Notes: generated by a model from the letters alone, not told the origin. DNA of 5,752 bases from an uncultured Ruminococcus sp. (GCA_902798605.1 CADBXH010000094.1:1-5752); one strand, 5' to 3'; shown: positions 1 to 5,735, numbered from the stretch's first letter. Program-made: numbers and translations.

Positions 1-512
1 GACATAAGCCTTGCGTGCAGACCGACGTGGCTGTCGCCCATCTCGCCCTCGATCTCTGCCTTGGGAACAAGAGCGGCTACCGAGTCGATTACGATAACGT
101 CGATCGCTCCTGAACGGATAAGCGCCTCTGCGATCTCGAGCGCGTCCTCGCCGGTGTCGGGCTGAGAAACGAGCAGAGAGTCAACGTCAACGCCCAGCGC
201 CTCCGCGTAAACGGGGTCGAGCGCGTGCTCAACGTCGATGAACGCCGCGTTGCCGCCGAGCTTTTGACCCTCGGCGATACAGGTGAGCGAGAGGGTGGTC
301 TTACCCGAGGACTCGGGACCGTAGATCTCTACGATACGTCCGCGCGGAAGTCCGCCGATACCGAGAGCTACGTCAAGCGACAATGAGCCGGTCGAGATGT
401 GCTCGATCTCCATATGTTTATTCTCACCGAGGCGCATAACAGCGCCCTTTCCGAATTGTTTTTCAAGCTGAGAGATAGCTGTTTCCAGCGCCTTGTTTTT
501 ATCTACTGCCAT
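1..512 (-). CDS. recA: RecA recombinase, N-terminal part (gene cut by left window edge)
   Basis: This is the ATP-dependent strand-exchange protein of homologous recombination and the co-protease that triggers LexA cleavage in the SOS response; it is cytoplasmic and forms filaments on single-stranded DNA. The visible 170 codons begin [10 protein letters not shown] at the ATG at 512. They contain the Walker A motif GPESSGKT at residues 65-72, the catalytic glutamate in [10 protein letters not shown] (E95), the Walker B strand ending VIDS (D143), and the start of DNA-binding loop L1 (GEMGDSHVG, about 157-165). The spacing matches E. coli RecA numbering within one residue. The start is set by GGAGG (521-525 on the opposite strand), 8 nt upstream of the ATG. 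The C-terminal half, including loop L2, lies outside the window. It follows prmC after a 414-nt gap holding its probable promoter and a repeat element. Identification is certain. Confidence 0.98.
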   Translation of the reverse strand, partial: MAVDKNKALETAISQLEKQFGKGAVMRLGENKHMEIEHISTGSLSLDVALGIGGLPRGRIVEIYGPESSGKTTLSLTCIAEGQKLGGNAAFIDVEHALDPVYAEALGVDVDSLLVSQPDTGEDALEIAEALIRSGAIDVIVIDSVAALVPKAEIEGEMGDSHVGLHARLM

Positions 513-520
513 TTCATATA

Positions 521-525
521 CCTCC
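521..525 (-). promoter_or_regulatory. Ribosome binding site of recA
   Basis: GGAGG reads on the minus strand with 8 nt to the recA ATG at 512. It fixes the start. The out-of-frame ATG between the two (in GGTATATGAA) is too close to the GGAGG to be used. Confidence 0.85.
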
Positions 526-559
526 GTGGTTTTTGATTTGTAGGAAAGTTTTGAGTGGC

Positions 560-823
560 TTTAAAGCCTCCCCCATCACTTGTTATGGGGGAGGTGCCTC
601 CGTAAGGAGGCGGAGGGAGCGGAGTTGGAGTCAGCGCAAGTTTGTCATTGCTGTTTTTCCAAACAAGGCAAAACAGGAAGCGCAGCCCCCTCAGTCACGA
701 AGCCTCAAAGGTTGAACTTAGTAATAAAACTTGATGTCTTATCACAGCATTGTATTTTTTAAAATCATAGCTCTCAGGCTTCGTGCCAGCTCCCCCGTGA
801 CAAGTAACGGGGGAGCCTTTAAA
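560..823. repeat. 264-bp palindromic MITE-like repeat element in the recA leader
   Basis: The two ends are inverted copies of one another: 560-594 matches the reverse complement of 789-823 at 29 of 35 positions, starting TTTAAAG. Each end folds into a perfect 10-bp hairpin with an 8-nt loop (567-576/585-594 and 789-798/807-816). Two of the differences between the copies are compensatory and keep both stems fully paired. Inside are a second small hairpin, GCCTCC-GTAA-GGAGGC (596-611), and an inner 10-bp inverted repeat, CACGAAGCCT (696-705) against AGGCTTCGTG (776-785). TGGCT flanks both ends (556-560 and 825-829) and might be a target-site duplication, although GGCT/AGCC also recurs inside the ends. 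There is no believable coding region. It fills most of the 414-nt gap between prmC and recA, so it should be transcribed as part of the recA leader. I recall similar CTCCCCC hairpins scattered through Oscillospirales genomes, but could not check copy number here. Confidence 0.7.
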
Positions 824-846
824 TTGGCTCTTAACTTTCGTAAATA

Positions 847-875
847 ATTATATATTAGTTCGTTCCAAAAAGCAA
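847..875 (-). promoter_or_regulatory. Probable sigma-A promoter of recA
   Basis: On the minus strand there is a perfect -10 box TATAAT (847-852) and a 17-nt spacer to TTGCTT (870-875), a 3-of-6 match to the -35 consensus. The start of transcription would fall near 840, giving recA a leader of about 330 nt that contains the whole repeat element at 560-823. The surrounding 824-926 stretch is AT-rich and otherwise empty. The spacer contains GGAACGAAC, two tandem GAAC half-sites of the kind Gram-positive LexA binds. This is a motif call only; the -35 is weak. Confidence 0.6.
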
Positions 876-895
876 TGGATTTGGGGCAAAAACAT

Positions 896-909
896 CGAAC
901 AAATCTTCT
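896..909. promoter_or_regulatory. Possible imperfect LexA (DinR) operator
   Basis: CGAACAAATCTTCT matches the Gram-positive SOS-box form CGAACATATGTTCG at 11 of 14 positions. The left half-site CGAAC is perfect and the right half is CTTCT in place of GTTCG. It lies about 20 nt upstream of the proposed recA -35 box, and recA is the classic LexA target in Firmicutes. One half is degraded and the site does not overlap the promoter core, so this is tentative. Confidence 0.28.
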
Positions 910-926
910 AAATTTTTAGCATTGTC

Positions 927-1757
927 CTAAAAATCGGACAGTGTGCCTATTATCGCACGCTCTGTACCGCCTAAATCGAGGGAAGTTTTTATATTTTTAA
1001 AGCCCTGCTGTTCGAGCATTCGGGCGACAGCTTCGGCTTGTCCTTCGCCTAATTCAAACGCCATAGCTCCGCCTTTTTTGAGCCGCGGCGTCCAGTTTTT
1101 GATTATCGCGCGGTAAAAATCGAGCCCGTCCGCTCCGCCGTCGAGAGCCATAGTGGGCTCGTAGCCGACTTCGGTTTGGAGCGTTTTGATCTCGTCCGTT
1201 TTGATGTAGGGCGGGTTAGAGGCTATCAGGTCATAATGTTCCGAAAAAGAATTATAACATTCCAACACATCGCCCTTGAAAGGTTTTATATCTGTGCCTT
1301 TAATATTCCTTAAAAGAAAATTATACGCTTTGTCGCTCAACTCAACTGCCGTTACGTCGGCGTTGCCGAGCCTTTTCAGTGCGATACTTATCGCTCCGCT
1401 GCCGGCGCATAGATCGACAGCCTTTGGGTTTTCTTTGTCTTTGAGGAAGCCGAGGCAGAGGTTTACCAAAACCTCGGTGTCGTCGCGCGGGATAAGCACG
1501 CCCTCGCCGACCTTTAAATCAAAGCCCATAAAGCTCCAGCTTCCGAGTATGTATTGCAGGGGAATGTGCTCGGCGCGTTTTTGCGCCATTTCAAGCATTT
1601 TTTCTTCGTTTTTTACTTCGGCTTCGGCGTTAGCTATCTGCGACGCTCGGCTCATTCCCGTTACGTTTTCGATTATCAGGCGCGATTCATACTCGGGCGA
1701 TTCGATCTCCGCCCGAGAGAGTATTTCGCGCAGTTTTGTGTAGGTATCCTTTAGCAT
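927..1757 (-). CDS. prmC: Peptide chain release factor N5-glutamine methyltransferase
   Basis: PrmC (HemK) uses S-adenosylmethionine to methylate the glutamine of the GGQ motif in release factors RF1 and RF2, which raises termination efficiency; it is cytoplasmic. The 276-residue product has the usual length. It carries an N-terminal helical domain (about 1-75, ending HIPLQYILGSWSFMG), the LIPRDDTE motif (88-95), the SAM-binding loop DLCAGSGAIS (115-124) and the catalytic NPPY motif (181-184). Two motifs are slightly off the common form: PRDDTE where PRPDTE or PRPETE is usual, and CAGSG where GTGSG is usual. The start chosen is the ATG at 1757, giving MLKDTYTKLR. The frame stays open upstream to 1871, but that extension lies inside the DUF1385 gene and has an unrelated basic sequence. 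The chosen start overlaps the end of the DUF1385 gene by 7 nt and has only a weak Shine-Dalgarno, which suggests translational coupling. prfA, a frequent neighbour in Clostridia, is absent downstream. Confidence 0.95.
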   Translation of the reverse strand: MLKDTYTKLREILSRAEIESPEYESRLIIENVTGMSRASQIANAEAEVKNEEKMLEMAQKRAEHIPLQYILGSWSFMGFDLKVGEGVLIPRDDTEVLVNLCLGFLKDKENPKAVDLCAGSGAISIALKRLGNADVTAVELSDKAYNFLLRNIKGTDIKPFKGDVLECYNSFSEHYDLIASNPPYIKTDEIKTLQTEVGYEPTMALDGGADGLDFYRAIIKNWTPRLKKGGAMAFELGEGQAEAVARMLEQQGFKNIKTSLDLGGTERAIIGTLSDF

Positions 1758-2755
1758 CCGCAGTTTTGAACAATGTCGGAGCCGTCGTCGGGGATGACCG
1801 ACTCGATCGCCTTTATAGCGACCTCGATCATACTGTCGTCGGGCTCTTTTGTTGTGATCCTCTGCGCCCAAAGTCCGGGAGCGGCGATTATGCGGGTGAT
1901 CTTGTTGTCGTGTTTGCCGCAGAGTTTGATGAGCTCATAGCCCAGTCCGCAGACTATCGGAATGAGCAAGATCTTGAATATCGGTCTTAATACGGGGATG
2001 CCGAACGGCGCTACCGGTACCAAAAGACCGACCAGGATTCCGATGATGAGCATTATTACCATAAAGCTTGTGCCGCAGCGCGGGTGGAAACGGCTCTGCT
2101 TCTTCACGTTTTCTACGGTGAGCTCTTCCTCGTTTTCGTAGCAGAAAATCGTCTTGTGCTCGGCGCCGTGATACATAAACACGCGCTTCATATCGGGCGT
2201 CTGCGATACGATGATGATGTATGAGAAGAAGAGGATTAGCTTTAGCACGCCCTCAAAAATCGACTTCCAGAGCCTTACCAGCTCGGCGTTGCCGCTTGCC
2301 TCGTCGACCCTGAACGCGGGGATGAAGTTTCCGCACAGATCGAACAGGAATGACGGCAAAAAGAAGAACAGCCCGATCGCGAAAGCTACGCCGATAACCG
2401 ATGCGATGACCATAAGTATTTTTACGAGCTTGTCGCCGAATTTTTCATCGAGCCATTTTTCAAATTTTGAGGGTTCTTCCTCTATCTCTGCCGAGTCGAT
2501 CGCCTTGTCTGCCGAGAGCATAAGCGATTTGTAGCTCAGGCGCATTGAGTCGATCAGACCCGCGATGCCCCTTAAAAACGGGATTTTGAATACCGGATAT
2601 TTAGATGGGATGGTGGTGATGCTGACGTCCTCGGAGTAGATCTCGTCGGGACCCGTGCGCACGCAGACCGTACTTTTCTTAGGTCCCCTCATCATAATTC
2701 CCTCGATCAGCGCGCTGCCGCCGATCGAAGTTATCCTTCGTGTTTGTTTACTCAT
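1751..2755 (-). CDS. DUF1385 (YqhQ-like) membrane protein
   Basis: This 334-residue integral membrane protein belongs to the DUF1385 family (B. subtilis YqhQ is a member); I know of no established biochemical role. Family hallmarks are the N-terminal GGSALIEGIMMRGP (12-25) and the central signature with HGAEHK (196-201) and HPRCGT (214-219). The conserved His, Glu and Cys residues there could bind a metal, but that is inference. Four hydrophobic segments are visible at about 112-140, 167-186, 221-239 and 248-268, so the HGAEHK/HPRCGT segment sits in the loop between the second and third. The length is normal for the family. The start at 2755 is supported by AAAGGA 8 nt upstream. Its stop codon lies inside the first codons of prmC, an arrangement that recurs in Clostridia, where this family commonly sits beside prmC. 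No promoter is obvious upstream; the spacer to the kinase gene is filled by a repeat element. Confidence 0.92.
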   Translation of the reverse strand: MSKQTRRITSIGGSALIEGIMMRGPKKSTVCVRTGPDEIYSEDVSITTIPSKYPVFKIPFLRGIAGLIDSMRLSYKSLMLSADKAIDSAEIEEEPSKFEKWLDEKFGDKLVKILMVIASVIGVAFAIGLFFFLPSFLFDLCGNFIPAFRVDEASGNAELVRLWKSIFEGVLKLILFFSYIIIVSQTPDMKRVFMYHGAEHKTIFCYENEEELTVENVKKQSRFHPRCGTSFMVIMLIIGILVGLLVPVAPFGIPVLRPIFKILLIPIVCGLGYELIKLCGKHDNKITRIIAAPGLWAQRITTKEPDDSMIEVAIKAIESVIPDDGSDIVQNCGC

Positions 2756-2763
2756 ATACCTTG

Positions 2764-2769
2764 TCCTTT
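2764..2769 (-). promoter_or_regulatory. Ribosome binding site of the DUF1385 gene
   Basis: AAAGGA on the minus strand lies 8 nt before the ATG at 2755, just outside the left end of the repeat element at 2775-2912. The element therefore leaves the translation signal intact. Confidence 0.65.
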
Positions 2770-2774
2770 CGGTG

Positions 2775-2912
2775 TTGTAGGGGCGACCTTAGCACGTCGG
2801 CAACCCTTTTGGGCTTCGCCCATTTCCCCTGATAGGGGAATCACATTGCTCGCCCGCGGGTTTTGGGAAAGCTTTGCGGTTATCCACGGGCGGGCAATGC
2901 CCGCCCCTACAA
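2775..2912. repeat. 138-bp inverted-repeat element between the kinase and DUF1385 genes
   Basis: The element is bounded by perfect 11-bp inverted ends: TTGTAGGGGCG (2775-2785) against CGCCCCTACAA (2902-2912). Inside are a GGGC-TTC-GCCC hairpin (2811-2821), a 7-bp hairpin TTCCCCT-GAT-AGGGGAA (2824-2840), and a 16-bp stem with two mismatches pairing 2844-2859 with 2884-2899. A compact palindrome, GGGCGGGCA-A-TGCCCGCCC (2888-2906), also occurs. It is more GC-rich than its AT-rich right flank, ends 7 nt from the kinase stop codon, and has no plausible ORF. I see no clear target-site duplication. The TGTAGGGGCGGGC opening resembles dispersed elements I recall from Clostridia. It is non-coding, probably mobilised in trans or spread as a REP-like repeat. 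The palindrome just after the kinase gene could stabilise the mRNA 3' end or pause polymerase, but it has no U-tract. Confidence 0.65.
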
Positions 2913-2919
2913 ATTAACT

Positions 2920-4386
2920 CTATATTTTAACTACCTCATTGCGTATATTCTCCGCGCCTTCCTTGTAGATGGGGAAGGTGAGGGTCACGGTCGTGCCTAC
3001 GCCCTCGCCGCTCTCTATGTCGAGCGAGCCGTGGTGGAGGTTCATGATCTCGTCGGCAACGGCGAGTCCTATGCCCGAGCCGCCGACGGTTTGGTTAGCC
3101 TTGTAGAATTTTTCCTTGACTCTGGGCAAGTCCTCGGCGGAAATGCCGCAGCCTGTATCGGTCACTACTATCTTTATGATATCGGGTTCATCCTTTGAAT
3201 AGATGACCTGAGCCGCTACCACGCCGCCCTTGGGCGTATATTTGAGCGCGTTGTCAAGAATATTGATGAACACCTGTTTAAGTCTGTTTCGGTCGCCGTA
3301 GATCGGGGGATAAACAACCTCGGGCTCGTCATAGAGCAGGTGCTTGCCCTCTTCAACGGCGCGCTCCTTGAGCATATATACGGTCTCGTCAAACTCGGCG
3401 AGAATGTCCATTTTTTCATTCATCAAGACCATTCTGCCGCTTTGGATCCTGCCGAAGTCCAGCAGCTCCTCAACTATGCTCGTGAGCCTTGTGCTTTCCT
3501 TTATGATTACTCCCATACCCTTGTCAAAGGTGCGTCGGTCAAGTGTGCCGCGCTCGCTGAGCTGCATCGTTTCCGCCCAGCCCTTTATGGCGGTCAGCGG
3601 AGTTCTCAGCTCGTGAGATACACGGGAGATAAAGTCGTTTTTCATCTGCTCGGTGGTCTGCAGATCCTTAGCCATATCGCTGACGGCGTCGCAGAGGTCG
3701 CCGATCTCATCGTCGTATTTGTGCTCGATCTTCTCCGACGCGGAAAAATCGCCCTGAGCGATCTGCTCCGCCGCGGTTGAAAGCCTCTGGATAGGCTTAA
3801 CGATAGAGCGGATAAACAGCAGTCCCGAGATGATTACCAGTCCTAAAATGATAAGTCCGATCGCGATGATGATACTCGCGGTCAGCATTATCCTGCTGTT
3901 CAGGGGCTCCATACTGACTATGTACCTGATCGCGCCCACAACAGCGCCGTCGGGGTCCTTGATGACCCTTGTCTCGCTCATTGCGGGTTCGCCCGAGAGC
4001 AGCTTTCCGTTCCAAAAGGCATAGCCGTCCTCGCTTGCGACGGCTTCGTCAAAGTCGGTGAACTTTTCATCCTCCTCGGGGATAAAGCCCGTTGAGGTCA
4101 ATACGACCTTGCCGGATGAGTTGAGGACCATAACGCCCACGTGCTCTTTTTTGTCAAAGTTTTCGACATAATCGCGGGCGGCAGAGGTGAACTCGGTCGG
4201 ACCGGGACTTTGAAAGCCCGAGAAAACGATACTCAGCTCGTTACCCGTTGAGGCAAGGTTTTGTTCGACGCCGCTTTGGAACAGATAGTTCACAACAAAA
4301 ATAAGGGTGACGACAATCAGAATTATAATGGTCAAAATAACGCTGAGAGTATTGAGCATCCAGCGTTTGGTAATGCCGTGGAACAT
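2920..4386 (-). CDS. Sensor histidine kinase of a two-component system
   Basis: This membrane-bound histidine kinase presumably phosphorylates the response regulator encoded immediately upstream. The 488 residues show a first transmembrane helix (11-36), an extracytoplasmic domain of about 130 residues (37-165), a second transmembrane helix (166-192) and a HAMP linker (about 193-245). The dimerisation/phosphoacceptor domain has the H-box SHELRTPL with H258. The ATPase domain has the N-box NILDNALKYTP (375-385), G1 DTGCGIS (410-416), F-box EKFYKA (425-430) and G2 GGSGIGLAV (435-443). All catalytic motifs are intact. The outer domain contains VGVMVLNSSGKVVLTSTGF (about 83-101), a pattern typical of PAS/Cache-like sensor folds, but the signal cannot be named. 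GGTGA ends 7 nt before the ATG at 4386 and supports that start; an ATG 14 nt further upstream is out of frame. The architecture resembles WalK/PhoR-type kinases, but orthology to a specific one is not shown. Confidence 0.95.
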   Translation of the reverse strand: MFHGITKRWMLNTLSVILTIIILIVVTLIFVVNYLFQSGVEQNLASTGNELSIVFSGFQSPGPTEFTSAARDYVENFDKKEHVGVMVLNSSGKVVLTSTGFIPEEDEKFTDFDEAVASEDGYAFWNGKLLSGEPAMSETRVIKDPDGAVVGAIRYIVSMEPLNSRIMLTASIIIAIGLIILGLVIISGLLFIRSIVKPIQRLSTAAEQIAQGDFSASEKIEHKYDDEIGDLCDAVSDMAKDLQTTEQMKNDFISRVSHELRTPLTAIKGWAETMQLSERGTLDRRTFDKGMGVIIKESTRLTSIVEELLDFGRIQSGRMVLMNEKMDILAEFDETVYMLKERAVEEGKHLLYDEPEVVYPPIYGDRNRLKQVFINILDNALKYTPKGGVVAAQVIYSKDEPDIIKIVVTDTGCGISAEDLPRVKEKFYKANQTVGGSGIGLAVADEIMNLHHGSLDIESGEGVGTTVTLTFPIYKEGAENIRNEVVKI

Positions 4387-4393
4387 TCTGTTG

Positions 4394-4398
4394 TCACC
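4394..4398 (-). promoter_or_regulatory. Ribosome binding site of the histidine kinase gene
   Basis: GGTGA on the minus strand is 7 nt from the ATG at 4386 and matches the 3' part of the AAGGAGGTGA consensus. A stronger-looking AAGGGA (4400-4405) is 13 nt away, which is long for efficient use. The kinase may therefore be translated less well than the regulator, whose GGAGG is ideally placed. Confidence 0.45.
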
Positions 4399-4407
4399 AT
4401 CCCTTCT

Positions 4408-4521
4408 TTTAGAGTTCAGTGTTTAGAGTTTAGAGTTTAATTATGGTCGTGAATACTATAAATCGGGTGCGGGTGTCCCGCCATAAATTATTCACTATTC
4501 ATTATTCTCTATTCACTATTC
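4408..4521. repeat. Heptamer-array element between the regulator and kinase genes
   Basis: Two different 7-bp tandem arrays flank a short core. The left array (4408-4439) reads TTTAGAG, TTCAGTG, TTTAGAG, TTTAGAG, TTTA. The right array (4487-4521) has five units ending in TATTC or TTATTC: ATTATTC, ACTATTC, ATTATTC, TCTATTC, ACTATTC. The core between them is bounded by TTATGG (4441-4446) and CCATAA (4481-4486), a 6-bp inverted pair. It contains a GCGGG-TGT-CCCGC hairpin (4469-4481). The element occupies nearly the whole 140-nt gap inside what should be a regulator-kinase operon and carries no gene. It looks like a dispersed intergenic repeat; I recall comparable heptamer-flanked elements in Oscillospirales but cannot confirm that here. 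Confidence 0.6.
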
Positions 4522-4526
4522 TTTTC

Positions 4527-5234
4527 TTACTCTCCCGAGTCCCACTTGTATCCGAGACCCCAAACTGTGATGATGTGCTTGGGGTTGGAGGGCTCGTCCT
4601 CTACCTTCATCCTGAGTCTGCGGATGTTAACGTCGACGATCTTGTCCTCGCCTACATACGCGTCGCCCCAAACGTGGTTGAGGATGTCGATCCTGTCGAG
4701 CGCAACGCCGGGATTTGAGAAGAAGTATTCCATGATCTGGAACTCGACCTGTGTGAGCTCGATCATCTTGCCGTTTTTGAGCAGAGCGCGGTTGCGCAGA
4801 TTGAGTGTGAAGTCGCCCGATTTAAGCTCTTCTTTAAAGTTGTTCTCTGATCTTGACTGAGCGAGAGCTACTCTTCTGTAGAGCGAATCAACGCGCGCCA
4901 AAAGCTCGCTGGGGGAGAAGGGCTTTGCCACATAGTCGTCGGCGCCGAGCATAAGGCCCGTTACCTTGTCCATCTCCTGAGTTTTTGCCGAAAGCATAAT
5001 GATGCCGATGCCGCCGTTGCGGTTGCGCAGCTCCTTGCAAACCTGAAAGCCGTCCATTCCGGGCATCATAACGTCGAGGATCGCGATGTCGAATTCGCCG
5101 TCGTTCTCGTCGTACTTTTTAAGGGCTGTTTCTCCGCAGTCCGCCTCTACAACATCGTAGCCCGCGCGGGTAAGGTTGATCACGACAAAGTCGCGGATGG
5201 CGGATTCGTCTTCGCATACAAGTATTTTTTTCAT
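4527..5234 (-). CDS. OmpR/PhoB-family response regulator
   Basis: This is a DNA-binding transcription factor switched by phosphorylation, almost certainly by the kinase encoded next. The 235-residue protein has a receiver domain (about 1-120) with the acidic pair E8/D9, phosphoacceptor D54 in ILDVMMP, S82 in the LSA motif and K104 in KPF. A winged-helix output domain follows (about 138-232), with recognition helix DKIVDVNIRRLRMK near 197-210 and the C-terminal wing hairpin VWGLGYKW. Length and layout are typical. The frame can be extended two codons to a TTG at 5240, but GGAGG (5243-5247) is 8 nt from the ATG at 5234 and only 2 nt from that TTG, so the ATG (MKKILVCED) is preferred. The gene order regulator then kinase is the usual one in Firmicutes. 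The upstream gap of about 70 nt has no clear terminator. The regulated genes cannot be named from sequence. Confidence 0.96.
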   Translation of the reverse strand: MKKILVCEDESAIRDFVVINLTRAGYDVVEADCGETALKKYDENDGEFDIAILDVMMPGMDGFQVCKELRNRNGGIGIIMLSAKTQEMDKVTGLMLGADDYVAKPFSPSELLARVDSLYRRVALAQSRSENNFKEELKSGDFTLNLRNRALLKNGKMIELTQVEFQIMEYFFSNPGVALDRIDILNHVWGDAYVGEDKIVDVNIRRLRMKVEDEPSNPKHIITVWGLGYKWDSGE

Positions 5235-5242
5235 CTTCAAAA

Positions 5243-5247
5243 CCTCC
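5243..5247 (-). promoter_or_regulatory. Ribosome binding site that decides the response regulator start
   Basis: GGAGG on the minus strand lies 8 nt upstream of the ATG at 5234 and 2 nt upstream of the in-frame TTG at 5240. The spacing selects the ATG. Confidence 0.85.
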
Positions 5248-5303
5248 GTTTGAGTATATTTTATGTCATTGTTTATTTGTTGATTTGCAGCATATAGCCG
5301 CGT

Positions 5304-5735
5304 TTAATCGTTTTCGTTAGTAGGGGTGATCTCGCGTTGAGGCTCAGAGTCCGGGTTATCGGCAGAGAACGCGGTTTTTATCTCGTCGTTAGTAAGCTTC
5401 ATCGGACTTTGCCCGCGCGGGTTAGAGAACGCGTAGGCGTAATGGTTGTCGCGGTAGATAAGCGTATATCCGTCGACCTTGCCCTGATCCCACGCGGATA
5501 CGTCGAACACCTTTATCTCAAAAAGCTCCTCGCCGAGATTTGTCTGCAGCCACTCGTAAAGCTTCATTGAGTTGTCGGTAATTACGGCGGTGTAGGTGCC
5601 TTCCTGCCAGCGGTCGGGCTTTTTGACCGAAAAGTTGCATTTGTAGTGCTTTGCCACGATATTCTTTATCGCAAGGGTCTCGGTTTTTATATTGAACGCG
5701 CACCATGAGATCTTATCGGCGATAGTCTGTGCCAT
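5304..5735 (-). CDS. Hypothetical soluble protein, family not recognised
   Basis: The 143-residue product begins MAQTIADKIS and I do not recognise its family. It has no signal peptide or membrane segment, so it is probably cytoplasmic. The body (about 1-125) mixes predicted helix (about 17-30, 56-68, 114-124) and strand (about 46-53, 71-77, 90-101). Aromatic residues are plentiful, including the run YRDNHYAYAF (94-103). There are only two cysteines, C12 and C33. The last 20 or so residues are polar and proline/acid-rich and look disordered. AGAGG (5743-5747) lies 7 nt before the ATG at 5735 and supports this start, so the gene is complete in the window. It precedes the response regulator gene on the same strand by about 70 nt with no strong terminator between, so co-transcription with the two-component genes is possible. 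Codon use resembles that of its neighbours. That it is a real gene is likely; its function is unknown. Confidence 0.8.
   Translation of the reverse strand: MAQTIADKISWCAFNIKTETLAIKNIVAKHYKCNFSVKKPDRWQEGTYTAVITDNSMKLYEWLQTNLGEELFEIKVFDVSAWDQGKVDGYTLIYRDNHYAYAFSNPRGQSPMKLTNDEIKTAFSADNPDSEPQREITPTNEND

Noticed and set aside
533..762. Two overlapping 60-codon plus-strand open frames
   Set aside because: They run through the hairpins of the palindromic element, have no ribosome binding site, and their products are low-complexity and dictated by the repeat.
908..919. Palindrome-like CTAAATTTTTAG just after prmC, considered as a terminator
   Set aside because: It is a short, AT-only stem too weak to terminate, with no following T-run in the right orientation.
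1276..1743. 155-codon plus-strand open frame
   Set aside because: It is entirely antisense to prmC, whose motifs are intact, and its product is serine/leucine-rich as expected for a shadow frame.
1758..1871. N-terminal extension of prmC to 1871
   Set aside because: It would overlap the DUF1385 coding region by 121 nt and give a basic, arginine-rich stretch foreign to PrmC. The ATG at 1757 gives the normal family length.
2888..2906. Rho-independent terminator after the kinase gene
   Set aside because: The GC-rich palindrome is strong, but no T-tract follows it in the direction of transcription. It is better explained as part of the repeat element.
2863..3198. 111-codon plus-strand open frame
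   Set aside because: It is antisense to the kinase ATPase domain and extends into the repeat element, with no translation signal.
3340..3780. 146-codon plus-strand open frame
   Set aside because: It is antisense to the HAMP and phosphoacceptor region of the kinase, so it is a shadow of a well-conserved gene.
4487..4521. CRISPR-like array
   Set aside because: The repeat unit is 7 bp in direct tandem with no spacers, and no cas genes are present.
5248..5303. Promoter for the response regulator, for example TATACT ahead of the GGAGG
   Set aside because: TATACT lies only 5 nt from the GGAGG, so a transcript starting there would lose its ribosome binding site. No convincing -35 box is paired with the alternative TAAAAT.
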